NCBI GenBank assembly: GCA_046582565.1 | Contig: JAYGED010000078.1 | Span: forward strand, 1 to 64,000 | From: JAYGED01 sp046582565 | GTDB lineage: Bacteria > Pseudomonadota > Alphaproteobacteria > JAAXGF01 | Reading direction: 5' to 3' | DNA: 64,000 nucleotides | Shown: one piece after another, positions 8,205-17,007 of the stretch | Layout of the letters: every line of letters begins with the position of its first letter | Position numbering within the stretch: the first letter of the stretch is position 1 | Position numbers and translations under genes: made by a program | The notes under the pieces: generated by a model | The model's database searches: none | Seen by the model: the letters and a program-made list of their open reading frames with translations, nothing else | What the model was told of the DNA's origin: nothing

Positions 8205-10199
8205 TTAGAGACTCAGCGCCAGCTTGCGGCCTTCGAAGATAGCCATGGCGGCGGTGCGGGCGGCGACCATATCGCCGAGCGCGTGGATCTCCGGGCCTGT
8301 ACTCCCGGCAAGTTCTAATTGCAGGCCGTCATTGGGCTTGTTGGTGCAGGCCATGACCAGGGTATCAAATTCGCGGGTCTCCTCGTCGCCGGTATAGAGA
8401 TTGACCAGGGTCGCGGTGTTGCCCTCCCATTTGGTGATCGCGGTGGCGACCACGGTCTCGACCCCCAACTTCATGAAACGCTCGCGCGTCGTGTCGGCGG
8501 TGCGGCTGTTTTCCAACTGTCCCGCCGCCTGCTCGGACGAGGTCACCAGAGTCACCCGATGGCGCTGCTCGGCGAGATGCAGCGCCGTGCCGCTGGCCGG
8601 CCACCAGCCGTTGATGTCATCGAGCAACAGCACGTTGGCTCCCGGAACAACCGAGCCATCCAATACGTCATGGACGGTGCAGACATTGTCCTGATCGACG
8701 CCGGGCAGGCGGTCGATGCCGGGCCGCGCCCGCTGGAAGCCGTCACGCGCCGGTGTCGAGCCGGTGCAGAGAACCACCGCGTCGGCGCCCGAGGCGGAAA
8801 TCTCCTCGGCGCTCATCTCGGTATTGAGCTTGACGCGGACCTGCAATTTCTCGAGCTGCTTGTCATACCAGTTGAGGAAATAGCCGATCTCGCCGCGTTC
8901 GGGCTGGCCGGCGGCAAGGCGGAACTGGCCGCCAAGCTCGCCGCTCTTTTCCGCCAGGGTCACCTTGTGGCCGCGCAGGGCCGCCACGCGCGCCACCTCG
9001 AGCCCCGCCGGGCCGCCGCCGACCACGAGGATTTCGCGGGGAACCGCGGCGGGCTCATCGGCGTCGTCGCCGCTCCATTCGGTCTCGCGGCCCACCGAGG
9101 GGTTGACCAGACAGGAAATCCAGTTCTCGCGGATGCGCCTGCCGATGCACAGCTGGTTGCAGGAAATACAGGGCCTGATCTCATCGCTGCGCCCCTCGGC
9201 GGCCTTGTTGGCGAGATGGGGATCGGCGATTTGCGAGCGCACCAGGGAAACCATGTCGGCCTGGCCTTCGGCGATGATTTTCTCGGCGAAATAAGGCGCC
9301 TTGACCCGCGCCTCGCTGGTGATGCGGGCGTGGCTGACTACTTCCTTGAACTGGGCGGCGTCGGATGCGGTCAGGGTCAGGCCGTTATGGAAGCTCGGCA
9401 CGATTTTCGAGAAATCATTGAGGTAGCTTCCGTAGCCGACGGAGTAATAATCGGCCAGGCCGCGCTCATCCAGATAGGCGATGGCCTCCAGCTTGTCTTC
9501 GATGGTCATCCCGCCGATGCAGGGCTCGGCGCCGGAGATGGTCATGCCGACGATAAAATCATTGCCCGCCAGCTTGCGGATGCGGGAGGTGACCTCGACG
9601 GCAAAGCGCATGCGGTTTTCCAGCGACCCGCCCCAGCGGTCGTCGCGCTTGTTGGTCACGGTTGACCAGAACTGATCGACCAGGCAGTTGTAGCCGGCGA
9701 AGATATCGACGCCGTCGAAGCCGGCCTTCTGGTCGCGCCGGGCAGCCTGAACGAAGCCGTCGATAAGCTCCTCGATCTCGGCCTCGGTCATGGCGTGGCT
9801 GCCCCAGGGATCATGCATGGACGGCATGCCCGAGGGCGACCAATAGGGCTCCCAGCTGTTGTCCTGATCGCCGTGGCCGCCGACGTGATAGATCTGATGG
9901 ATCATCACCGTGCCATGGCTATGGCATTCGTCGGTGATGCGGCGGAAATGGGGGATCACGCTGTCGTCGCCGTGGCGGAAATTAGCGCGGATCAGCACCC
10001 CGGTGCGGTGCGCCGGCGCGGGCTCGACGACGATCATCGCCGCCCCGCCCCGGGCGCGCTCGCGGTAATAGGAAAAATGGCGGTCGCCGGGCAGTCCGTC
10101 CTCGCCCATGTTGGTGGTATGGGCGCCGAACACGATACGGTTTTTCAGCGTGTGACTGCCGACCGTCACCGGGGTGAACAGGGTGGGGTAAGTTGCCAT
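8205..10199 (-). CDS. FMN/FAD/Fe-S NADH:flavin oxidoreductase, N-methylproline demethylase/trimethylamine dehydrogenase-like
   Basis: This is a 664-residue two-part flavoprotein. Residues 1-340 form an old-yellow-enzyme TIM barrel (TPVTVGSHTLKNRIVFGAHT, binding FMN). Around 343 the cluster motif CISCNQLC plus a later cysteine (WISCLVNP) would hold one 4Fe-4S. Residues from about 385 carry an FAD/NAD fold (VVGGGPAGLEVARVAALRG). This is the plan of 2,4-dienoyl-CoA reductase, trimethylamine dehydrogenase and the N-methylproline (stachydrine) demethylases, and the wording of the barrel fits the last group best. It would oxidatively demethylate an N-methyl compound. The ATG at 10199 is chosen over an upstream one because AAGGAT precedes it and the family start aligns there. 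Confidence 0.8.
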   Translation of the reverse strand: MATYPTLFTPVTVGSHTLKNRIVFGAHTTNMGEDGLPGDRHFSYYRERARGGAAMIVVEPAPAHRTGVLIRANFRHGDDSVIPHFRRITDECHSHGTVMIHQIYHVGGHGDQDNSWEPYWSPSGMPSMHDPWGSHAMTEAEIEELIDGFVQAARRDQKAGFDGVDIFAGYNCLVDQFWSTVTNKRDDRWGGSLENRMRFAVEVTSRIRKLAGNDFIVGMTISGAEPCIGGMTIEDKLEAIAYLDERGLADYYSVGYGSYLNDFSKIVPSFHNGLTLTASDAAQFKEVVSHARITSEARVKAPYFAEKIIAEGQADMVSLVRSQIADPHLANKAAEGRSDEIRPCISCNQLCIGRRIRENWISCLVNPSVGRETEWSGDDADEPAAVPREILVVGGGPAGLEVARVAALRGHKVTLAEKSGELGGQFRLAAGQPERGEIGYFLNWYDKQLEKLQVRVKLNTEMSAEEISASGADAVVLCTGSTPARDGFQRARPGIDRLPGVDQDNVCTVHDVLDGSVVPGANVLLLDDINGWWPASGTALHLAEQRHRVTLVTSSEQAAGQLENSRTADTTRERFMKLGVETVVATAITKWEGNTATLVNLYTGDEETREFDTLVMACTNKPNDGLQLELAGSTGPEIHALGDMVAARTAAMAIFEGRKLALSL

Positions 10200-10262
10200 G
10201 ACTTGTATCCTTGGGTGCGAAACGCGACATGATACAATCGGGCATTCAATCGAGTATCGCAA

Positions 10263-10748
10263 ATGGCAAACGACGCGCAAGACGATAAATCCGACCATCC
10301 CGGCGTCATTGCGCCGCCGCCACTGATCTATCTCGGCTTTCTAGGGTCGGGCTTTCTGCTCGATTGGGCCTGGCCGGTGGCGGTGCATGTGCCCGGATTC
10401 CTGCGGTACGGGATGGCTGTGGCATTGGCCGTCGTCGGCGTCGTCATCGCGCTCGCCGCGTTTCGCGAATTCCGCCGGGCCAAGACCAATATCCAGCCCC
10501 ACAAGCCGACTACCGCGATCATCACCAGCGGACCCTTCTCCTCAATGCGCAACCCGCTCTATCTGGCCCTTGCCCTGTTCTACGGTGCCATCGCCATCGC
10601 CGCGGGCAATGCCTGGGCGCTGATGCTCCTGGTCCCCGCCCTGCTGGTCATCAACTATTTCGTCATCGCCCGCGAGGAACGCTATCTCGAGGTCAAGTTC
10701 GGCGATGACTACCTCACCTATAAAAGCAAAGTGTCGCGCTGGTTTTAG
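10263..10748 (+). CDS. isoprenylcysteine methyltransferase-family membrane protein
   Basis: The protein has 161 residues with about four hydrophobic segments (roughly 23-45, 48-63, 92-110 and 112-130). The C-terminal half carries the phospholipid/isoprenylcysteine methyltransferase signature: GPFSSMRNPLYLAL followed by REERYLEVKFGDDYLTYKSKV. In characterised relatives these segments bind S-adenosylmethionine at the membrane face. The bacterial substrate is unknown. It diverges from the flavoprotein gene, with only 63 bases between the starts, and its stop overlaps gatB by four bases in convergent orientation. Confidence 0.85.
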   Translation: MANDAQDDKSDHPGVIAPPPLIYLGFLGSGFLLDWAWPVAVHVPGFLRYGMAVALAVVGVVIALAAFREFRRAKTNIQPHKPTTAIITSGPFSSMRNPLYLALALFYGAIAIAAGNAWALMLLVPALLVINYFVIAREERYLEVKFGDDYLTYKSKVSRWF

Positions 10749-12193
10749 CTGCCCAGCTTCTTCCGTAAAAGCTCATTGACCAGGCCGGGGTTAGCCTTGC
10801 CTTTGGTCGCCTGCATGATCTGGCCGACGAACCAGCCGATCACCTTGGGGTTGTCGGCGAACTGGCTGGCCTGGTCGGGATTGTCGGCGATCAGCCTATC
10901 GACCATGGTCTCGATCTCGCCCTGGTCGCTGATTTGCCCGAGGCCCTTGGCTTCGACGATGGCGGCGGCCTCCATCCCGCTTGTGAACATCTCCGCGAAC
11001 ACATCCTTGGCGGTGCGGCTGGATATGGCGTCGTCGGCGATGAGGTCGAGCAGGCCGCCGAGGGACTTTGCGGAGACCGGCGAGGCGGCAATCTTCATCT
11101 CGGCCTGGTTGAGCTGGCCGAAGAGATCGTGGATCACCCAGTTGGCGGCGGTCCTGGCGTCGCGTCCCTGAGCTACCGCCTCAAAGAATTCGGCGCTCTC
11201 GCGCTCGGCTACGAGCTGATCGGCGTCGGCATCGGCGAGGCCGTAGTCGGCAATGAAGCGCGCCCGCTTGGCGTCGGGCAGCTCCGGCAGGGTCGCGGCG
11301 ATCTCATCGACCCAGGATTGCTCAAGCACCAGGGGCAGCAGGTCCGGGTCTGGAAAATAGCGATAATCGTGGGATTCTTCCTTGCTGCGCATGGGGCGGG
11401 TCTCGCCGCGGTCGGCATCGAACAGGCGGGTCTCCTGGGTAACCTTGCCGCCGTCCTCAAGGATCTCGATCTGACGCCTAGCCTCGATCTCGATGACCCG
11501 TTTAATGAATCGGATCGAATTGACGTTTTTGGTTTCCGAACGGGTGCCAAGCTCGGCGCCGGGCCGGCGCACCGAGACATTGACGTCGCAGCGCAGGGAG
11601 CCCTCCTCCATATTGCCGTCGCAACTGCCGATGTAGCGCAGGATCGAGCCCAGCTTGGTGACGAAGGCGCCGGCTTCCTCGGCCGAGCGCATGTCGGGTT
11701 CGGAGACGATCTCCATGAGCGCCACGCCGGCCCTATTCAGGTCGACATGGGTTGTGCGCGGATCGCGGTCATGGATGCTCTTGCCGGCGTCCTGCTCAAG
11801 ATGCAGCCGGGTGATGCCGATCTCGCGCGACTCCCCGCTCTCAAGATCGAGGGTCAGTTTACCGTAGCCGACGATGGGCCGGGTGAACTGGGAAATCTGA
11901 TAGCCCGGCGGAAGGTCGGGGTAGAAATAATTCTTGCGGTCGAATACCGAAATCAGATTGATTTCTGCGCCCAGCGCCAGGCCGGTGCGCACCGCCTGCT
12001 CGACGCAGACCTTATTGATCACCGGCAGCATGCCCGGCATGGCGGCGTCGACCAGACTGACCTGGGTGTTCGGCTCGGCCCCGAACGCCGTCCCTGCGCC
12101 GGAAAAAAGCTTGGCGTTAGACACCACCTGACAATGGACCTCGCAGCCGATGACGATTTCCCAATCGCCGGTAGCACCTTTCATCAGGCTCAT
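10745..12193 (-). CDS. gatB: Asp-tRNA(Asn)/Glu-tRNA(Gln) amidotransferase subunit B
   Basis: GatB (482 residues, normal for the family) opens with WEIVIGCEVHCQ and carries the kinase-core signature YFYPDLPPGYQISQF near residue 95. A helical tail and the YqeY-like end (GKANPGLVNELLRKKL) follow. Within GatCAB it phosphorylates the side chain of Glu or Asp mischarged on tRNA and transfers ammonia delivered from GatA, giving Gln-tRNA or Asn-tRNA. It is the last gene of gatC-gatA-gatB, and its ATG overlaps the gatA stop by four bases, so translation is probably coupled. It acts in the cytosol. Confidence 0.97.
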   Translation of the reverse strand: MSLMKGATGDWEIVIGCEVHCQVVSNAKLFSGAGTAFGAEPNTQVSLVDAAMPGMLPVINKVCVEQAVRTGLALGAEINLISVFDRKNYFYPDLPPGYQISQFTRPIVGYGKLTLDLESGESREIGITRLHLEQDAGKSIHDRDPRTTHVDLNRAGVALMEIVSEPDMRSAEEAGAFVTKLGSILRYIGSCDGNMEEGSLRCDVNVSVRRPGAELGTRSETKNVNSIRFIKRVIEIEARRQIEILEDGGKVTQETRLFDADRGETRPMRSKEESHDYRYFPDPDLLPLVLEQSWVDEIAATLPELPDAKRARFIADYGLADADADQLVAERESAEFFEAVAQGRDARTAANWVIHDLFGQLNQAEMKIAASPVSAKSLGGLLDLIADDAISSRTAKDVFAEMFTSGMEAAAIVEAKGLGQISDQGEIETMVDRLIADNPDQASQFADNPKVIGWFVGQIMQATKGKANPGLVNELLRKKLGS

Positions 12194-13665
12194 GGCGCGA
12201 TACCCGCAGGCTTCGCATCAAACCCCGCCGCCTCTTCGAGGGCCGACGCGGCGCGCAACAGGGTGACCTCGTCGAAGGGCTTGGCGATGAGGTGCAGCCC
12301 GAGCGGCAGGCCACTGCCCGACAGGCCGGCGGGCAGGGAAATCGCCGGCAACCCGGCCAGGCTGGCCGGCACCGTGAAGACATCGTTGAGATACATGGCG
12401 ATGGGATCGTCGGCCTTGTCGCCGACGGCAAAAGCGTCCGACGGCGCGGTCGGGGTGAGCACCACATCGACATCAGCGAAGGCGGCGCTGAAATCTCGGG
12501 CGATCAGCGTGCGTATCTTCTGCGCCTTCAAATAATAGGCATCGTAATAGCCCGCCGACAGCACATAGGTGCCGATCAGAACCCGGCGCTGGACTTCCGC
12601 CCCGAAGCCCTTGGCGCGGGTCTGTTCGTACATCTCGGCGAGATCGTCCGAGGGCGACCGCAGGCCGAATTTAATGCCGTCGTAGCGCGCCAGGTTGGAC
12701 GAAGCCTCGGCCGGGGCAACGATGTAATAGGTCGGCAGGGCATAGGCCGTGTGGGGCAAGCTGATCTCGACGATCTCGGCGCCCTGGGCTGCCAGCCAGT
12801 CGGCGCCACGGCGCCACAGAGCGTCGATCTCTTCGGGCATGCCGTCGACGCGATACTCGTCGGGGATACCCACGCGCAGGCTCTTGACGCCGCCCTGCAA
12901 GCCCGCCTCATAGTCGGAAACCGGAACATTGACCGAGGTTGAATCCTTAGGGTCATGGCCCGCCATAACGCCGAGCAGGATGGCCGCATCCTCCACCGAG
13001 CGGCACAGGGGTCCGGCCTGATCGAGAGACGAGGCGAAGGCGATGATGCCCCAGCGCGAGCAGCGCCCGTAGGTCGGCTTCATGCCGACGATGCCGGTGA
13101 AGGCCGCCGGCTGGCGGATCGAGCCGCCGGTGTCGGTGCCGGTGGCGGCCAGGGCGGCGCGGGCAGCAACGATCGAAGCCGAGCCGCCCGAAGAGCCGCC
13201 GGGAACCAGGTCGCGGTCGTCGCCATCGCGGCGCCAGGGGTTGATCGCCGGCCCGTTCGCGCTGAACATGTTCGACGAGCCCATGGCGAATTCGTCCATG
13301 TTGGTCTTGCCCAGCATCACCGCCCCGGCTTTCCATAGGTTCTCAGTGACCTTGGACTCATAGGGCGGTATGAAATTGCCGAGGATGTTCGACGCCGCCG
13401 TGGTGCGCACCCCTTTGGTGCAGTAGAGGTCCTTGATGGCGATGGGCAGACCATCCAGAGCACCGGCCTCACCATTGGCGCGCCTCTCGTCGGAGGCCTT
13501 TGCCATTTGCAGCGCGCGCTCGGGCGTCTCGGTGATCATGACGTTGAGCGGGCGCACCGCCTCCACGGCGGCAATATGGGCTTCGGTCAGCTCGGTGGCC
13601 GATATATCGCCCTTCTCCAACTGGCGGCGGGCCGCGCCGAGCGTGAGTTCAGTCAAGACGCTCAT
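12190..13665 (-). CDS. gatA: Asp-tRNA(Asn)/Glu-tRNA(Gln) amidotransferase subunit A
   Basis: GatA has 491 residues from the ATG at 13665, where the family start MSVLTELTL aligns; an upstream ATG in frame lies inside gatC and is rejected. The amidase-signature triad is complete: Lys78 in PIAIKDLYCTKG, cis-Ser at about 158 in PGGSSGGSA, and nucleophile Ser at about 182 in TDTGGSIRQPA. It hydrolyses glutamine and channels ammonia to GatB. The ATG overlaps the gatC stop by one base (TAATG) and its own stop overlaps gatB, so the three subunits are made from one message. Confidence 0.97.
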   Translation of the reverse strand: MSVLTELTLGAARRQLEKGDISATELTEAHIAAVEAVRPLNVMITETPERALQMAKASDERRANGEAGALDGLPIAIKDLYCTKGVRTTAASNILGNFIPPYESKVTENLWKAGAVMLGKTNMDEFAMGSSNMFSANGPAINPWRRDGDDRDLVPGGSSGGSASIVAARAALAATGTDTGGSIRQPAAFTGIVGMKPTYGRCSRWGIIAFASSLDQAGPLCRSVEDAAILLGVMAGHDPKDSTSVNVPVSDYEAGLQGGVKSLRVGIPDEYRVDGMPEEIDALWRRGADWLAAQGAEIVEISLPHTAYALPTYYIVAPAEASSNLARYDGIKFGLRSPSDDLAEMYEQTRAKGFGAEVQRRVLIGTYVLSAGYYDAYYLKAQKIRTLIARDFSAAFADVDVVLTPTAPSDAFAVGDKADDPIAMYLNDVFTVPASLAGLPAISLPAGLSGSGLPLGLHLIAKPFDEVTLLRAASALEEAAGFDAKPAGIAP

Positions 13666-13952
13666 TATTCGACCACCTTGGGCACCACGAAGAAGCTGCC
13701 GTCGGTCTCCGGCGCATTGGCCAGGATATCGTCCCGGCAATCGCCATCGGTGATCACATCCTCGCGCTCCGGCAGGCGGACCTCGACGACGCTGGTCATC
13801 GGCGCCACATCGTCGGTGTCGACTTCGCTCAACTGTTCGACCCAGCCGAGAATATTCGACAGCTCGCCGGCCAGCGCCGCCTGCTTCTCTTCGGCGACGT
13901 GAATGCGTGCGAGCCGGGCGATTTTCGCCACGGTGGCCTTATCGATCGACAT
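13665..13952 (-). CDS. gatC: Asp-tRNA(Asn)/Glu-tRNA(Gln) amidotransferase subunit C
   Basis: GatC has 95 residues from the ATG at 13952, beginning MSIDKATVAKIARLARI, the conserved start of the family; an upstream start would add 15 unrelated residues. It contains the helical ILGWVEQLSEVDTDDV segment and ends FVVPKVVE, which matches the strand that locks GatA to GatB. It stabilises the GatCAB complex. It is the first gene of the operon, divergent from ruvX with about 50 bases between the starts, so both promoters are packed into that gap or overlap coding sequence. Confidence 0.95.
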   Translation of the reverse strand: MSIDKATVAKIARLARIHVAEEKQAALAGELSNILGWVEQLSEVDTDDVAPMTSVVEVRLPEREDVITDGDCRDDILANAPETDGSFFVVPKVVE

Positions 13953-14002
13953 GTGACATGTTCCGAAAAGTCTTATGATACGCGGCTTTGATACCATCCA
14001 GC

Positions 14003-14479
14003 ATGAACCATCGCAAGCCCGTGGAAAACCTTCACGATCTGCTCTCCGAGTTGCAACCGGGTCAACGGCTCATGGGGCTCGACCTGGGTTCCAAGACTAT
14101 CGGCATCGCCCTCTCGGACCCGGGATTGACCATCGCCTCGCCGAAACTCACTCTGCGGCGTACAAAATTCAAGGCTGACGCGCAAGAACTGCACGGCCTG
14201 ATTGAAGCTGATTGCGTCGGCGGCCTGGTCATCGGCCTGCCGTTGAACATGGACGGCAGCGAGGGACCGCGCTGTCAGTCGGTGCGCCAGTTCGCCACCA
14301 ACCTGCTCGGCGAATTCGAGATCGCCATTGCCTTTTGGGACGAGCGGCTGTCCACGGTAAGCGCTGAGCGCACCCTGCTGGAAGCCGACATGTCGCGCAA
14401 ACGGCGCGGCGAGGTCATCGATAAGATGGCGGCAGCAATCATTCTCCAGGGCGCCCTCGACAGATTGTCCTATTCGTGA
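14003..14479 (+). CDS. ruvX: Holliday junction resolvase-like protein / pre-16S rRNA nuclease YqgF
   Basis: The protein has 158 residues from the ATG at 14003; an in-frame TTG at 13988 would add five. The RNase H-like fold is marked by MGLDLGSKTIGIALSD, the second motif LVIGLPLNMDGSEG and the third WDERLST, and the catalytic acidic residues are in place. In Escherichia coli YqgF processes the 5' end of 16S rRNA; the older RuvX name refers to proposed junction resolution. The stop overlaps the GTG start of the downstream AEC permease (GTGA), so the two are probably co-transcribed. Confidence 0.92.
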   Translation: MNHRKPVENLHDLLSELQPGQRLMGLDLGSKTIGIALSDPGLTIASPKLTLRRTKFKADAQELHGLIEADCVGGLVIGLPLNMDGSEGPRCQSVRQFATNLLGEFEIAIAFWDERLSTVSAERTLLEADMSRKRRGEVIDKMAAAIILQGALDRLSYS

Positions 14480-15391
14480 TCGCCGGCTTTCTCGCTCTGG
14501 CGCCGGTTGCCCTGGTCATCGCCTTGGGATGGGGCCTCAACCGGGCGGCTTTTCCCGGCGAAGGCTTCTGGGCGCCGGCCGAGCGCGTGACCTATTATCT
14601 ACTCATGCCGTCGCTGATTGTCGGCAGCCTGGCGCGGGCGCAGGTCGATATCATCGATGTGGCGCCGATGATTTCCGTGCTGATCCTGTCGCTGTTGCTG
14701 GCCGGCAGCGCCATGCTCGTCCTGCGCCCTGTCCTGACCGACGATGGTCCGGCCTTCACCTCGCTTTTCCAGGGCGCCGTGCGCGCCAACATCTATGCCG
14801 CCATGGCCTGCACCGCGGCGCTCTACGGCGAGCCCGGGCTGACCCTGGCGGCGGTTGGCGGTGGCGGCGGTCGTGCCCACTGTAAACCTGATGAGCGTCG
14901 CCGTGTTGAGCCGCTATGCTGCCGACAAACCCGCGAACTGGACCGCCGTAGCCGGCGCCATGGCGCGCAATCCGATGATCATCGCCTGCGGGCTCGGCGC
15001 CCTGCTCAACCTCACCGGCCTCGGCGCGCCGGGAGTGATCAGCGCCCTGCTCGATATTCTCGGACCCGCCGCCCTCGCCATCGGCCTGCTCTGCGTCGGT
15101 GCGGGCCTGAGCTTTTCCGGTCTCGGCCGGTACCGGCGCGGCATCGCTGCTGCCTGCGCCGCCAAACTGCTCGTCCTGCCTGTCCTGGCGGCACTCGGCT
15201 GCGCGGCGTTCGGCGTGAGTGGCGTGAGCGCCGGTGTGGTGATATTTTTCGCCGCGTCGCCGACCGCGTCCAGCGCCTTCATCCTGGCGCGCCAGATGGG
15301 CGACGATGCGACCCTGATGGCCCAGACCGTCGCCGCCAGCACCCTCGCCGCTGCCATCACGCTACCCATGGCGCTAGCGATTTTCCTCTGA
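14476..15391 (+). pseudogene. AEC-family permease, interrupted by a +1 frameshift
   Basis: Two frames together encode one auxin-efflux-carrier-family membrane protein of about 305 residues. The first part (GTG at 14476 to about 14853) gives ALVIALGWGLNRAAF onward with hydrophobic segments and breaks into non-homologous sequence after LTLAAVGGGGG. The second part, in the +1 frame from about 14855, gives AAVVPTVNLMSVAV and runs through the conserved C-terminal half (MARNPMIIACGLGALLNLTGLG) to the stop at 15391. Removing one base in gttgg (14854-14858) restores LAAVAVAAVVPTVNL. The gene is otherwise intact, so a sequencing error is as likely as a real mutation. AEC proteins export small organic acids; the substrate here is unknown. 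Confidence 0.85.
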
Positions 15392-15434
15392 GGATCGCAT
15401 ACTCTTTCTTCCTTGAGGGGAGGTTCATTATTCA

Positions 15435-16826
15435 ATGCTGACCAGGGCGCAATTCGAGCTTCGGGATCGGGCGCGGGAGCTGGCGGGACGGCGTATTGCG
15501 CCGCGCGCGGCGGCCATCGACCGTAACGAGACCTATCCCTGGAACAACGTCAAGGCGCTGACCAAGGCGGGCTTCATGGGCATGACCATTCCCCAGGCCT
15601 ACGGCGGCGGCGGCCTCGGCTATCTCGAGGCGGCGCTGGTCGTCGAGGAGATGGCGAAAGTCTGCGGCGTCACCGGGCGCATCGTCGTGGAGGGCAATAT
15701 GGGCGCGGTCGGCGCCATCATGGCCTATGGCACCGAGACCCAGAAGCGGCTTGCCGCCAAGCTGGTGCTGGCCGGCGACAAACCCGCCATCTGCATCACC
15801 GAGCCGCAAGCCGGCTCGGCCGCCACCGAGATGACCACCCGCGCCGACAAGCGCGGCGACCGCTACATCATCAACGGCAAGAAGCATTGGATCACCGGCG
15901 GCGGGGTGTCGCGGCTGCATCTGATCTTCGCCAAGGTCTATGACGAATTCGATCGGGAAGAAGGCATCGGCGCCTTCCTGGTGGTGCGCGACAAATCCAG
16001 GGAGAAATCCAAGACCAGCGCCGGGACTGTCGAGACCCTGACCCTGCAGGACATCATGGCCGAGCATAAATGCGCCCTGTCGGAAAGTACCGCACGGCGG
16101 CGTCTGCGCGATCATTTCGGCAACCGGCATCCCCAGGGAAAACGCTGGACCGTGCGGCGCGGCTCGGCCGAACATATGGAAACCCTCACCCTGCTGGACG
16201 CCGCCAAGGGGCTGATCATCGGCCACCGCGAGCCGGCCATGGGCCTGCGCGGCATCCCCGAGACCGAAATCCTGTTCAACGATTTGGAAGTGCCCGAGGA
16301 AATGGCGCTGAAGCCGCCGCGCGGCCTAGCCCACGGCTTCGGCGATCTCATGCGGGCCTATAACGGCCAGCGCGTCGGCGCCGCCACGGTGGCCCTGGGC
16401 ATCGCGCAGGGCGCGTACGAGCTGGCCCTCGCCTATGCCGCCGAGCGCGAACAGTTCGGCCGCCCGATCGCCGAGTTTCAGGGCCTGCAATGGATGCTCG
16501 CCGACATGAGCGTCAAACTCGAAGCAGCCCGCGGCCTGATCCACAAAGCTGCGCGAAGCCGTGCCGGTGGAGGTGGTGGGGGCGGCTTTCCGGACATGCT
16601 CATGGCCGCCCAGGCCAAACTGTTTGCCGCCGACATGGCCATCGAGGTGACCAACGGGGCGCTGCAAATCTTCGGCGCCGCCGGCTATTCCCGCGACCGG
16701 CCGCTCGAACGCATGGTGCGCGACGCCCGCATGTTCACCATCGGCGGCGGCACCGCCCAGGTCCTGCGCACCCTAATCGCCTCGAAAATACTCAACCGGC
16801 GCCTACCGCAAACCCGAGGGAGCTAG
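15435..16826 (+). CDS. acyl-CoA dehydrogenase with a 71-residue internal insert
   Basis: This acyl-CoA dehydrogenase has 463 residues against the usual 380-390. Ordinary features are the N-terminal helical domain (1-120), the FAD-contacting ITEPQAGSAATEM and KKHWITGGG around 118-160, and the C-terminal helical domain with GAAGYSRDRPLERMVRDARMF near 420. Between residues about 187 and 257 (15993-16205), in the surface loop after GAFLVVRD, lies an extra block rich in Arg and Lys. It contains ESTARRRLRDHFGN and is bracketed by ETLTLQD and ETLTLLD. The flanks rejoin normally at KGLIIGHREPAMG. A glycine run (GGGGGGG near 380) is also unusual. A GAGGGGAGG-like site precedes the ATG. Whether the enzyme still works is unknown. 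Confidence 0.85.
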   Translation: MLTRAQFELRDRARELAGRRIAPRAAAIDRNETYPWNNVKALTKAGFMGMTIPQAYGGGGLGYLEAALVVEEMAKVCGVTGRIVVEGNMGAVGAIMAYGTETQKRLAAKLVLAGDKPAICITEPQAGSAATEMTTRADKRGDRYIINGKKHWITGGGVSRLHLIFAKVYDEFDREEGIGAFLVVRDKSREKSKTSAGTVETLTLQDIMAEHKCALSESTARRRLRDHFGNRHPQGKRWTVRRGSAEHMETLTLLDAAKGLIIGHREPAMGLRGIPETEILFNDLEVPEEMALKPPRGLAHGFGDLMRAYNGQRVGAATVALGIAQGAYELALAYAAEREQFGRPIAEFQGLQWMLADMSVKLEAARGLIHKAARSRAGGGGGGGFPDMLMAAQAKLFAADMAIEVTNGALQIFGAAGYSRDRPLERMVRDARMFTIGGGTAQVLRTLIASKILNRRLPQTRGS

Positions 16827-16951
16827 ACGGTGCTGCGTTTTTCCTGGAAATAGGCGTTATCTGGGACATGTCGGCCGGACTGAGGGCAGATATGGTTTAT
16901 TTGGTTGTTAGATCGACTGAGCAATCCGATACTGGGAGAGGAGATCGCTGC

Positions 16952-16990
16952 CCGGTTGAAAACCGGCAGGGTGACGGCAACTGAAGCCGT
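16952..16990 (+). promoter_or_regulatory. two adjacent hairpins in the leader of the response regulator
   Basis: CCGGTT-gaa-AACCGG (16952-16966) forms a perfect six-base-pair stem. It is followed by ACGGC-aactgaa-GCCGT (16974-16990), a five-base-pair stem. The purine-rich ribosome binding region (gggaaagagg) starts directly after the second stem, 17 bases before the ATG at 17008. The pair could influence translation of the response regulator. I do not recognise it as a named riboswitch class. Confidence 0.45.
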
Positions 16991-17007
16991 GGGAAAGAGG
17001 TGAAGAT

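Noticed and set aside
16952..16990. c-di-GMP or mini-ykkC riboswitch
   Set aside because: The stems lack the conserved loop sequences of both classes, so only an unclassified structured leader is reported.
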